From a bacterium (lineage in GTDB: Bacteria; Tectomicrobia; Entotheonellia; Entotheonellales; Entotheonellaceae), in contig JAPULM010000384.1 in the NCBI GenBank assembly GCA_027294925.1, positions 1 to 9,142 of the forward strand: a stretch of DNA of 9,142 nt, given 5' to 3'. Below are positions 1 through 6,189 of the stretch, piece after piece (position 1 is the first letter of the stretch; each line of letters opens with the position of its first letter). Below the pieces are notes generated by a model. That model was not told the origin of the DNA. It made no database searches and was given only the letters and a program-made list of their open reading frames with translations. The translations under genes and the position numbers were made by a program.

Positions 1-1
1 A

Positions 2-76
2 CACACGATCATCGTGTGGGATGCCGTCAAAGCCAATCCCTTCGCCTTCCAATACATGTCCGGCGTAAAGGGCTGA
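2..76 (+). CDS. C-terminal end of an unrecognised protein (5' end outside window)
   Basis: Read from base 2, this frame is open for 24 codons and stops at TGA (74-76). The product ends in QYMSGVKG and begins HTIIVWDAVKANPF. The composition (mixed hydrophobic and aromatic residues with Gly, no rare-residue runs) looks like real protein, and no other frame here looks better. The piece is too short to name a family. The following gene starts 356 bases away behind its own candidate promoter, so the two are probably separate transcription units. A perfect 8+1+8 inverted repeat lies inside the coding part at bases 2-18. Coding status is an inference from one short open frame. Confidence 0.4.
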   Translation, partial: HTIIVWDAVKANPFAFQYMSGVKG

Positions 77-432
77 AAAATACTGAATCATCCTTATTCT
101 CCTTGTAGTGAGGACAATCTTTATCTTGATACTTTAGCTGATGTTTTTGGTGACAATCAAACCGACCGGATTTCTTTCTCAATATCATAACGAGTTCTGC
201 ATCTATATTCTAGTCCACCGGGTAAAAGTTTCTGGTCACTTGCAAACATCCAATCATCTTTCAAAGCAATGCCCTCTACTCCAGCAGGTTAGCAACGCAC
301 TTCCTATTAACATTGACGTCTTCTATCATCATGTGATAGACCCTTGCGATGTATCATCACCAATTGGGAAGGAAAGCAGGACAAACGCATTGCCATTGCC
401 TTCCCCAGTCAACCCGTTACAGGAGACCGCAC
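77..432. other. Intergenic region without a convincing gene
   Basis: This is AT-richer than its flanks. The open frames crossing it on the plus strand have no Shine-Dalgarno and run out of frame into the downstream dehydrogenase, so I do not call a gene. The only structure I see is the candidate promoter/operator around 313-342, listed separately. No terminator-like hairpin with a T-run follows the stop at 76. Confidence 0.6.
313..342 (+). promoter_or_regulatory. Candidate promoter with overlapping operator-like dyad for the Ldh-family gene
   Basis: A TTGACG -35-like box lies at 313-318. A weak -10 candidate lies around 335-341 (GATAGA or ATAGAC, depending on a 16- or 17-base spacer). A 6-bp inverted repeat, CTATCA - 5 bases - TGATAG, occupies 323-339, exactly where a repressor would block the spacer and -10. 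The arrangement is typical of operators for dimeric regulators of catabolic genes. No regulator gene is visible in the window. The promoter strength is doubtful because the -10 is poor. Confidence 0.35.
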
Positions 433-1485
433 ATGCCAACTGTACAAGCCGACAAACTAAGAACTATCGCCGCAGAATTGTTAAAGGGCGCTGGGGCTAG
501 CGAAGAGGAAGCGGCCATTGTCTCGCGTCATTCCATTGGGGCCAACCTTGCAGGGCACGACTCACATGGCATTATATTGATTCCTACCTATATCGACCGC
601 GTCAAGCGGGGCCATATCGTGCCTGGCGCCCCCTATGAGGTTGTTCAAGAAACCTCTAATTCGACCGTAGTTGACGGACATTGGGGATTTGGCTACGTGG
701 TTTCCGAGCGGTTAATGAGCACAACCATCGAGAAAGCCCGTACAGGTAGCGTGGCTGCGGCTACCGTGTTCCACCAAAGCCACGTGGGCCGTGTCGCCGA
801 CTATCCCCTGATGGCTGCCGAAGCCGGTATGATTGGTCTAATGACAGCAGATTCTGGCCGCGCTGCCAAAGCAGTGGCGCCATTCGGCGGTAGAGATGCG
901 CGCCTCGGTACCAATCCGATTTGTATCGCAATGCCTTCCAACCTACCTGGGCCATTGTTTATCGATATGGCAACCAGTGCCGCGGCAGCGGGCAAACTGG
1001 GCGTTGCGGTTGCTCGCGGGACATCTATCCCTGAAGGCTGGCTGTTGGACAAAGAAGGTAATCCAACCACCGATCCCTCTGAGCTTCGTAAAGGTGGTGC
1101 TATCCTGCCCTTAGGCGGCTCTGAAGGGCACAAAGGTTACGGTTTATCAGTGATGGTTGAGATTTTTTCGGGAATTCTCACCGGGCTTGGTTTCGGGCAC
1201 GAACCCTCAGGACGCCATAATGACGGCTGCTTTATGGCGGTATTCAATGTTGAAGCCTTCCAAACGCTGGAGAAATTCAAACGCGAAGTGACAGAATTGG
1301 CCGCCTACCTCAAAAGCTCGCCACCGGCGCAAGGCTTCAGTGAGGTATATTATCCCGGCGAGCTTGAATACCTGAGTACGCAACGACACCTGCAAGAAGG
1401 AATCTTTGTTGAAGATGCTACCTGGGCACGCTTAAAAGAATTGTCCAATGAATTTGGCATTGCCGAGCAGCTTAATCTGCAGTAG
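433..1485 (+). CDS. Ldh-family oxidoreductase (malate/L-lactate dehydrogenase-like)
   Basis: The predicted product is a 350-aa NAD(P)-dependent 2-hydroxyacid/2-oxoacid oxidoreductase of the Ldh_2 family (relatives: AllD ureidoglycolate dehydrogenase, YiaK, MdH, ComC). These are cytosolic, use a non-Rossmann NAD fold, and interconvert L-2-hydroxy acids and 2-oxo acids, or reduce cyclic imines. The family signatures are in order: GHDSHGI (41-47, with the conserved His45), HVGRVADYPLMAAEAGMIGL (117-136), PFGGRDARLGTNP (150-162), DMATSAAAAGKLG (178-190), and EGHKGYGLS (231-239). The length is normal for the family and nothing is missing. I chose ATG 433 because CAGGAGA precedes it at 420-426; an upstream in-frame ATG at 349 lacks a Shine-Dalgarno and would add 28 residues of non-family sequence. 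The gene stands alone and converges on the 1514-2062 gene 28 bases away. The substrate is undetermined. Confidence 0.92.
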   Translation: MPTVQADKLRTIAAELLKGAGASEEEAAIVSRHSIGANLAGHDSHGIILIPTYIDRVKRGHIVPGAPYEVVQETSNSTVVDGHWGFGYVVSERLMSTTIEKARTGSVAAATVFHQSHVGRVADYPLMAAEAGMIGLMTADSGRAAKAVAPFGGRDARLGTNPICIAMPSNLPGPLFIDMATSAAAAGKLGVAVARGTSIPEGWLLDKEGNPTTDPSELRKGGAILPLGGSEGHKGYGLSVMVEIFSGILTGLGFGHEPSGRHNDGCFMAVFNVEAFQTLEKFKREVTELAAYLKSSPPAQGFSEVYYPGELEYLSTQRHLQEGIFVEDATWARLKELSNEFGIAEQLNLQ

Positions 1486-1513
1486 GTATTATCTGGACCC
1501 GGCAGGCTACTAT

Positions 1514-2062
1514 CTACCCTATCCAGGCAAGTGCCTTGTTGCGCTCTTCCCCCCCTATAGCCAATAACACGCCTTTGACAGCGGCTGGATAGTAGCGGGT
1601 CCAAAACTGTCCGTAATCCCAGGCACAGCACACTGATCCCGCAGGCATGGATGTTGCCTGGATAGCGACCGAGTCGAGGTAGGTGAGCATCGTTTCAGGG
1701 CCACTCCCCACACTCCAGCCGGTGATGGCGTAGGCTAACCAGTAACCAAAATGAATCGCTTGTGTATCCATAACACTAACCTGCCGTCCAATCAAATATC
1801 CCAGGCTAGCAACTACCCGTCCAAGTTTCGGATCGTTCAACGCTCCTCGCTCACCCTCACCAAACCATGCCCAGGTGGCACAGGCTGCTAGTGCGTCCAG
1901 GCGGGCGATCCCAATCGTATCTCCAGATGGCTCTGGTGATACTTGACCACCAATAACAACCTTCCTTTGGGGATACGGGCCAAAATCCATCTGGGTACTT
2001 GAGAGACGGAGATAGTCCCAAATTGAACAGAGAGACAAATGGAGTGTGGCAGTGTCAGCCAT
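1514..2062 (-). CDS. Unrecognised Trp/Tyr-rich 182-aa protein downstream of a c-di-GMP riboswitch
   Basis: I do not recognise a family. The product has 182 residues with 8 Trp and 9 Tyr, unusually aromatic, and four Cys (12, 61, and an adjacent pair at 145-146). A Gly/Pro-rich stretch (28-50) is followed by alternating short hydrophobic and aromatic segments (about 82-117) and the block CAWDYGQFWTRYYP (146-159). I see no signal peptide and no clear membrane helix, so a soluble cytosolic protein is most likely. I chose ATG 2062 because AAGGA sits at 2070-2074 with a 7-base spacer; in-frame ATGs at 2065, 2080 and 2092 are poorer. It is the first sizeable gene after the GEMM aptamer at 2356-2450, with a leader of about 400 nt, so c-di-GMP probably controls its expression. 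That suggests a role in surface, motility, adhesion or community behaviour, but the protein itself gives no functional clue. Confidence 0.72.
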   Translation of the reverse strand: MADTATLHLSLCSIWDYLRLSSTQMDFGPYPQRKVVIGGQVSPEPSGDTIGIARLDALAACATWAWFGEGERGALNDPKLGRVVASLGYLIGRQVSVMDTQAIHFGYWLAYAITGWSVGSGPETMLTYLDSVAIQATSMPAGSVCCAWDYGQFWTRYYPAAVKGVLLAIGGEERNKALAWIG

Positions 2063-2087
2063 CATACAATCCTTCAGCATCAGGCTT

Positions 2088-2159
2088 GCCATTCAATGGC
2101 TTATCGTTAAACGACGAGCACATTGGTCCATAGGCTATGGCGGCGACTCATGTCGAGTC
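2088..2159. repeat. Three consecutive short palindromes in the leader of the unknown gene
   Basis: Three dyads follow each other just upstream of the start at 2062: GCCAT-TCA-ATGGC (2088-2100), CCATAG-G-CTATGG (2128-2140, 6+1+6) and GACTC-ATGTC-GAGTC (2145-2159). In RNA the first and third could form small hairpins; the middle one has a loop too small to fold fully and looks more like a protein-binding dyad. They lie between the stop of the small ORF (2165) and the Shine-Dalgarno (2070-2074). Their role is unknown. Confidence 0.4.
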
Positions 2160-2164
2160 TATTC

Positions 2165-2239
2165 CTATAATTGTCGAAGCAAAGCCAACGATTTAATGAG
2201 GTAATGATAAGAAAATGATGGTGTGTTAGATGCAGACAT
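2165..2239 (-). CDS. Possible 24-aa leader ORF between riboswitch and unknown gene
   Basis: ATG at 2239 opens a 24-codon frame ending in TAG (2165-2167). The product starts MSASNTPSFSYHYL and ends LALLRQL. A very strong Shine-Dalgarno (six G after an A-run, 2247-2252) precedes the ATG with 7-base spacing, better than that of most genes here. It lies downstream of the aptamer on the same strand, and its Shine-Dalgarno is complementary to the segment just after the aptamer. It may be the directly controlled translation start, with the larger gene coupled or co-regulated, or a leader peptide. The peptide has no recognisable motif, and with so few codons it may be fortuitous. Confidence 0.35.
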   Translation of the reverse strand: MSASNTPSFSYHYLIKSLALLRQL

Positions 2240-2242
2240 CAG

Positions 2243-2354
2243 AACACCCCCCTTTTTAACAATGACATCAGGGATAATTATAAAACGTTCTGGCTATTAC
2301 CCACCGAGGTCAAATTGATGGCCGTGCGTTTGACACAACCCGTTGTGGGGTGCT
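2243..2354 (-). promoter_or_regulatory. Candidate riboswitch expression platform (anti-Shine-Dalgarno pairing)
   Basis: The RNA segment AGCACCCC (2347-2354, minus strand), immediately 3' of the GEMM aptamer, can pair over 8 bp (one G-U) with GGGGUGUU (2243-2250), which is part of the Shine-Dalgarno of the small ORF at 2239. The same C-rich segment abuts a small alternative hairpin (CACAA-CGGG-UUGUG, about 2335-2348). Competition between these pairings would let ligand binding open or hide the ribosome site. I see no stem followed by a U-run, so translational rather than termination control is favoured. This is an inference from complementarity alone. Confidence 0.35.
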
Positions 2355-2355
2355 A

Positions 2356-2450
2356 AGGTACGCCCGGCGGCCCTGCGACCCTATCCCGCTGGCACGGAAC
2401 GTAGGCCAGTAGCTTTGCGTCCCACCCTTTCGAATGGTTTGCCTTTATCA
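2356..2450 (-). ncRNA. Cyclic di-GMP-I riboswitch (GEMM-I aptamer)
   Basis: The minus strand carries the GEMM-I consensus in order: GGCAAACC (2443-2436), then a stem CCATTC/GGGTGG capped by a GAAA tetraloop, then GGGACGCAAAGC (2423-2412), then GGCCTA (2407-2402). A hairpin TTCCG/CGGGA follows, then TAGG, and finally GGTCGCAGGGCCGCC (2380-2366), which aligns without gaps to the 3' part of the Vibrio cholerae Vc2 aptamer. The GAAA tetraloop and the CCTA...TAGG receptor helix that dock in the known structure are both present. The family binds cyclic di-GMP and controls motility, biofilm, pilus and surface genes. Exact ends are approximate because P1 is not clearly delimited. Downstream on the same strand are the small ORF at 2239 and the unknown gene at 2062; the hydroxyacid dehydrogenase lies upstream and is not a target. 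Confidence 0.93.
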
Positions 2451-2481
2451 GGTATTACACTAGAATGGATATATCGGATTG

Positions 2482-2510
2482 CCCATAACAAATCATGAGA
2501 CAATTTTCAA
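2482..2510 (-). promoter_or_regulatory. Candidate promoter for the riboswitch transcript
   Basis: On the minus strand TTGAAA (2510-2505) is followed after 17 bases by TATGGG (2487-2482), preceded by TGT to give an extended -10. Transcription would start near 2475, about 25 nt before the conserved aptamer, which is the expected geometry for a GEMM leader. It lies 85 bases beyond the stop of the hydroxyacid dehydrogenase gene, so the riboswitch unit is probably independent. The -10 matches the consensus only partly. Confidence 0.45.
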
Positions 2511-2594
2511 TGCATATCACACGGTCGAAACAACATCACCTGACGTGTAAGACGCCGGTGGTTTCACCCCTTATCAACTGTAAGTAAAATCGCC

Positions 2595-3671
2595 TCAAGC
2601 TTTTTGTCCCCAGACGCCCTTACCGCCAAAGCGACGCTCCCACTGAGGAATTACCGCTTCGTTGTAAACATTATCCGGAACTTCGCCACGCAGTGCTTTT
2701 AGCACCGACTCGGTCGCCCACCGAATACCGGGACCGAGACCGCTGCCTAAATTTGCAGAGATCATATGCGGCGATAGCAAAACCTTGTCGCCAAGCTGGC
2801 GTAACGGGCTGTCTGCCCCTAATGGTTCATGTTCAAAAGCGTCAATCGCGGCACCGGCAATGCGTCCCTCGTCAAGCGCCTCAACCAGTGCCTGTTCGTC
2901 GACGCAGAACCCCCGCGCAGTATTGATTAGAATTGCCGTTGGCTTCATCATGCCTAGCTGCTCTGGACCCATCATATGACGTGTTTGGCGCGTCAAAACG
3001 ACGTGTAAACTTACCACATCAGACTCACGGAGGAGGGTGTCCAGCTCTACGCGTTCGACCCCGTGTTCGACAAACTTTTCGTCCGCAACATAAGGGTCAT
3101 AGGCCACTATTCTAGCATTCCAAGGCCGCATCAAGTCAGCGACGCGCCCTCCCACTCGACCTAAGCCAATCAGGCCGAGAGTAATACCGCCATATCCGTC
3201 GGCGCGCGAGCCGACGTACGTCCCCAGCAGTCCCTCATCCTTCCAGCCCATGCCTTCTTTCAGATGGCGATCGCGTTCACGTACTTTCTTAAGCATCGTG
3301 AGCATAGAGGTAATCGTACCTTCAGCCACACCACCCCCATTTGACTCGGTAGGGCTATGAGCGACGAGAATGCCCAACTCGGTTGCCGCTTCGACATCAA
3401 TGTCATCAACACCAATGGTGTATTTAGCCACAATCCGTAGATCAACCGCACTTTCCATCACGCGTCGTGTAATAGGAGAGCTGCGCAATGAGGTACCCAT
3501 AAGGGCATTACAATTTGCCGCCATACGAGCCATCTTAGCTTCGTTGTCCCCCTGCGGGGTATCCCACGCGGCTTGTCCCAGAACAAGCTCACAGCCGTGC
3601 TCGATCAACATTCGATGCGACTCTTCAGTCGGGTCAGCGGGGGCAAAAATCATTACTTTAGCGGCACTCAT
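2595..3671 (-). CDS. D-isomer-specific 2-hydroxyacid dehydrogenase (NAD-binding)
   Basis: The predicted product is a 358-aa cytosolic dehydrogenase of the phosphoglycerate/glycerate/D-lactate/CtBP superfamily, reducing 2-oxo acids to D-2-hydroxy acids or the reverse. The substrate-binding part shows YTIGVDDIDVEAATELGI (84-101). The Rossmann fold has G-x-G-x-x-G at 169-174, with Asp192 at the end of the next strand, which favours NAD over NADP. The catalytic residues are Arg253 (NTARG), Glu282 (EHEPL) and His302 (LSPH). No ACT or other regulatory domain follows, unlike many serine-pathway SerA proteins, so a catabolic role is likelier than serine synthesis. I chose ATG 3671 because GGAGGAGG directly precedes it; an upstream TTG at 3701 would add 10 atypical residues. 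It starts 38 bases after the amidohydrolase stop on the same strand, so the two are probably one operon. Confidence 0.9.
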   Translation of the reverse strand: MSAAKVMIFAPADPTEESHRMLIEHGCELVLGQAAWDTPQGDNEAKMARMAANCNALMGTSLRSSPITRRVMESAVDLRIVAKYTIGVDDIDVEAATELGILVAHSPTESNGGGVAEGTITSMLTMLKKVRERDRHLKEGMGWKDEGLLGTYVGSRADGYGGITLGLIGLGRVGGRVADLMRPWNARIVAYDPYVADEKFVEHGVERVELDTLLRESDVVSLHVVLTRQTRHMMGPEQLGMMKPTAILINTARGFCVDEQALVEALDEGRIAGAAIDAFEHEPLGADSPLRQLGDKVLLSPHMISANLGSGLGPGIRWATESVLKALRGEVPDNVYNEAVIPQWERRFGGKGVWGQKA

Positions 3672-3709
3672 CGAACCTCCTCCAAGCATGCATAGTCGCA
3701 AACCTCCAC

Positions 3710-4732
3710 CTAGCTTAACTTATAAAGCCTCTTGGCGGTTTCTGAGAGCAACCATTTTTTTTCGCTAGGTGACAGGTCCTCACGTTTAGCCAGATGCTCA
3801 ATATTGTCTGGAAACTCATGGTCCCAGTGCGGCCAGTCAGTAGCATAATAGAGCACGTCCGGACTCAAATATTGCGCTGTAGCACCAATCAGAGGCTCAT
3901 AGTCCTCGGCGTGGAAATACACACGGCCACTGCGGACGTATTCGCTGGGTTTTTTCTTGCAAAGCGGGGCTTCAACCTTACCCCTTTTGCCCCATTCTTC
4001 GTCCATGCGGCCGGCCCAGTAGGGCGCCCAAGAACATCCGGCCTCCATAAAGGCGATTCGTAAATTTGGAAAACGATCCAGCACCCCCCGCAACACCAGA
4101 CTGGTCATCTGCATCATCTGTGCAAAAGCGTGTGACAAGGTGTGTACATCAATGAATTGATCATATTTGTCGGCGGCAAAATACTCTGGGCCCCGCACCG
4201 TGGCATGAATGCCAACCATACAATCCAGTTTTTCGGCTTCTTCATAAATGGGCCAATAATCCTCATGTCCAAGGGGACGTCGTAACCCCACTGCCGGTAA
4301 CATAACGCCAGCCAAATTCAGCTCCCGAATCGCTCGTCGTAGCTCTTTTACACCCTCGGGAACATCCTGTAGCGGCACCAGTGCAATACCTTTGAGCCTG
4401 GGGCTGACCTTTTGGAATGCTTCTGATACAAAATTGTTCCATGCCTTGCAAACCGCCACCGCAAAGTCAGGCTCTCGCAGCCAGCCAATAGCTAAACCGC
4501 CAGTAGGAAATAGGACTGCGGTTGATACACCGCCCTGATCCATGGTATCGAGCCAGGACTGTGCATCTGTGGCTCGTTCACCCAAAGTGCCGCCGAGTGA
4601 TCGGTCCCAGTTATCCAAAGGATAAATCGTTGCTTGACGGTTGCGATACGGGGCTTCCATGTACGCTCTCAGTTGAGCGTCCGTTTCGGTGATATGCCCA
4701 TCCGCGTCGATGACGTCATAGTCCGTCGCCAT
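3710..4732 (-). CDS. Amidohydrolase-2 family metal-dependent hydrolase/decarboxylase
   Basis: The predicted product is a 340-aa TIM-barrel protein of the Amidohydro_2 family. Members include ACMSD and gamma-resorcylate decarboxylase (non-oxidative decarboxylation) and lactone or amide hydrolases, usually with a Zn or Mn centre. The N-terminal metal site appears as DADGHI (9-14; Asp11 and His13 in place of the commoner HxH). His175 in GIHATVRGPEYF and Asp299 in YATDWPHWDHEFP are the other expected ligands. The block EAGCSWAPYWAGRMDE (230-245) is typical of this subgroup, and the length is normal. ATG 4732 follows AAGGAGGT with a 4-base spacer; an ATG further upstream has no Shine-Dalgarno. It is first in an operon with the D-2-hydroxyacid dehydrogenase and divergent from the FAD oxidoreductase. 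Substrate and reaction (hydrolysis or decarboxylation) cannot be decided. Confidence 0.88.
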   Translation of the reverse strand: MATDYDVIDADGHITETDAQLRAYMEAPYRNRQATIYPLDNWDRSLGGTLGERATDAQSWLDTMDQGGVSTAVLFPTGGLAIGWLREPDFAVAVCKAWNNFVSEAFQKVSPRLKGIALVPLQDVPEGVKELRRAIRELNLAGVMLPAVGLRRPLGHEDYWPIYEEAEKLDCMVGIHATVRGPEYFAADKYDQFIDVHTLSHAFAQMMQMTSLVLRGVLDRFPNLRIAFMEAGCSWAPYWAGRMDEEWGKRGKVEAPLCKKKPSEYVRSGRVYFHAEDYEPLIGATAQYLSPDVLYYATDWPHWDHEFPDNIEHLAKREDLSPSEKKWLLSETAKRLYKLS

Positions 4733-4758
4733 GCTGACCTCCTTATGTCCGTATCTAT

Positions 4759-4775
4759 ATGATCGTGATGATCGT
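4759..4775. repeat. Tandem 8-bp direct repeat ATGATCGT
   Basis: ATGATCGT occurs twice with a single base between (4759-4766 and 4768-4775). The 9-base period falls just under one helical turn. It lies 27 bases upstream of the amidohydrolase start, inside the leader of that operon if the candidate promoter at 4825-4853 is right, and could be a regulator-binding site. The repeat is short and may be chance. Confidence 0.35.
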
Positions 4776-4824
4776 GGTTTTTGGCAACTTGCAAGCAGTA
4801 TCGTCAACGAACAAGTTACCCCTC

Positions 4825-4853
4825 ATGGTATCGCATACTTTGTGGACAGACAA
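4825..4853 (-). promoter_or_regulatory. Candidate promoter for the amidohydrolase-dehydrogenase operon, bracketed by an inverted repeat
   Basis: On the minus strand TTGTCT (4853-4848) is followed after 17 bases by TACCAT (4830-4825); each matches consensus at 4 of 6 positions. A 7-bp inverted repeat, CCTCATG (4821-4827) and CATGAGG (4855-4861), flanks the promoter on both sides, with centres about 34 bp apart, so a dimer or a loop-forming regulator could cover it. This is a tentative call from sequence match alone. Confidence 0.3.
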
Positions 4854-4865
4854 GCATGAGGAAAA

Positions 4866-4903
4866 AACGTTAACCTTTACGTTCTGTTTTGGCATGCTAT
4901 GAT
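4866..4903 (+). promoter_or_regulatory. Candidate promoter and operator dyad for the FAD oxidoreductase
   Basis: TTTACG (4876-4881) is followed after 16 bases by TATGAT (4898-4903), preceded by TGC to give an extended -10; this is the best plus-strand promoter match in the gap. An inverted repeat, AACGT (4866-4870) and ACGTT (4879-4883), overlaps the -35 box, as expected for a repressor or an activator touching RNA polymerase. Transcription would start near 4910, giving a leader of about 77 nt. The close back-to-back arrangement with the minus-strand promoter suggests joint control of both transcription units. Confidence 0.45.
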
Positions 4904-4986
4904 GGAAAACGCCAGACCGTTTATAGAAGAAAGACGGCTGGCAAATAATTTGTATGTATTTTGTATCTATAAAGGAATGGTGCAAC

Positions 4987-6126
4987 GTGGTACAAGAGCG
5001 AGATCAGAAAACAAAATTCCGGGTGGTGGTCATTGGTGCAGGTATAGTCGGTGCTTCCGTAGCATATCACCTATCGCGGCGAGGTGTTGGTGTTTGTGTA
5101 CTCGAACGCCAACAGCCCTGCAGCGGAGCATCCGGTCACTCATTTGCCTGGCTCAATGCATTTGGCAAAGAGCCGATTACCTACCACAATTTCAACCGCC
5201 GTTCGATGGAACTTTGGCCTCGCTTCGCCAATCAGTTGGGGTTTGATCTAGGGCTTCATTGGGGTGGCGAAATGCGCTGGACCAGCACACTGGAAGATGC
5301 TCAAGCCCTAAAAAAACGCGTACATCAACTGCAGAGCTGGGGATACCCTAGCCGCTTGATAGAGGAAAGCGAACTTCGTAAACTTGAGCCTGGCCTTAAA
5401 CCCGGTCTTGTAACAGCAGCCTCCTATGGGGAAATTGACGGACAGGTTGAACCGCAGAAGGTTATTGCCGCATGTCTACAACGAGCACAGGAATTAGGCG
5501 CCTCACTGCATACAGACACAACAGTGACCGGATTCGTTCGTCGCACGGCAGATGAAAGCGTGCACAGGGTCCAAACCAGTCAAGGTGAGTTCGCTTGTGA
5601 CGCCGTAGTCCTGGCAACCGGCACGGATACCACGAACCTGGCCAAAGTGGCCGGTTTGCACATTCCGCAGCAAGAAAGTCCCGGGGTTGTGGTACGCATC
5701 GAGCCTCATCCTCGTGTGCTACAAACCGTGTCCGTCTTGCATACGCCGGCCATTGATGACAGCCGTCTAGAAATCCACCTGCGACAGGGCACCGACGGTT
5801 CGTTGATGATTGGCGAAGGAACCCAGGAAAGTGTGAGCAAGGACGATTCCTTTCAACATGCCAACAACCTTTTAGCACGCGCAACGCATTATTTGCCTGC
5901 TCTGGCCGGCGCCCATCTGCTCCCGATTCCAGTCGGTTATAGACCAATGCCACTTGACGAAATGCCGGTCATTGGATTTGCTAAGACGATTCCGAATCTA
6001 TATCTCACCTTGATGCACAGCGGCGTCACCCTGGCCCCGCTAGTGGGCCAATTGGTCACCATGGAGATCGTCGACGGCGCCTGTATCAACATCCTCAAAG
6101 CTTATCGTCCTGAGCGTTTTGAATAA
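4987..6126 (+). CDS. FAD-dependent oxidoreductase, DAO family (amino acid/amine oxidase-like)
   Basis: The predicted product is a 379-aa flavoprotein of the DAO superfamily (glycine oxidase, D-amino-acid dehydrogenase DadA, sarcosine oxidase relatives), which oxidises a C-N bond of an amino acid or amine. It opens with a beta strand and the dinucleotide site VVVIGAGIVG (13-22) and the ribose-binding acid Glu40 (VLER). SGASGHSFAW (46-55) and VVLATG (207-212) are further FAD contacts. GYRPMPLDEMPVIG (317-330) and HSGVTLAPLVGQL (344-356) close the FAD site as in the family. No membrane anchor is seen. I prefer the GTG start at 4987, which has AAAGGA at 4971-4976; an in-frame ATG at 4954 would add 11 residues but has no Shine-Dalgarno. 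The gene is divergent from the amidohydrolase operon and converges on the beta-CASP gene. The substrate is not determinable. Confidence 0.9.
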   Translation: MVQERDQKTKFRVVVIGAGIVGASVAYHLSRRGVGVCVLERQQPCSGASGHSFAWLNAFGKEPITYHNFNRRSMELWPRFANQLGFDLGLHWGGEMRWTSTLEDAQALKKRVHQLQSWGYPSRLIEESELRKLEPGLKPGLVTAASYGEIDGQVEPQKVIAACLQRAQELGASLHTDTTVTGFVRRTADESVHRVQTSQGEFACDAVVLATGTDTTNLAKVAGLHIPQQESPGVVVRIEPHPRVLQTVSVLHTPAIDDSRLEIHLRQGTDGSLMIGEGTQESVSKDDSFQHANNLLARATHYLPALAGAHLLPIPVGYRPMPLDEMPVIGFAKTIPNLYLTLMHSGVTLAPLVGQLVTMEIVDGACINILKAYRPERFE

Positions 6127-6189
6127 TCTGTTGCTTACACCTTGCCAACTTCCGCTCCTCAGATCCCTTTACCTGCTCTTTCTCGCGTC

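Noticed and set aside
2..18. Perfect 8+1+8 palindrome at the left edge, sharing a 10-mer with the repeat at 4767-4776
   Set aside because: It lies inside a likely coding region, and shared 10-mers are expected by chance in a window this long, so I do not treat it as a common operator.
141..500. A 119-codon plus-strand open frame across the left intergenic region
   Set aside because: It has no Shine-Dalgarno and no protein-like pattern, and it overlaps the well-supported Ldh-family start in another frame.
2521..2594. Possible terminator after the D-2-hydroxyacid dehydrogenase gene
   Set aside because: Only a 4-bp stem (GGTG/CACC) and scattered complementarity are present, with no T-run.
5462..5953. 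A 163-codon minus-strand open frame inside the FAD oxidoreductase gene
   Set aside because: It is fully antisense to a conserved enzyme, lacks a ribosome site, and is rich in Arg/Cys/Trp as expected for a shadow frame.
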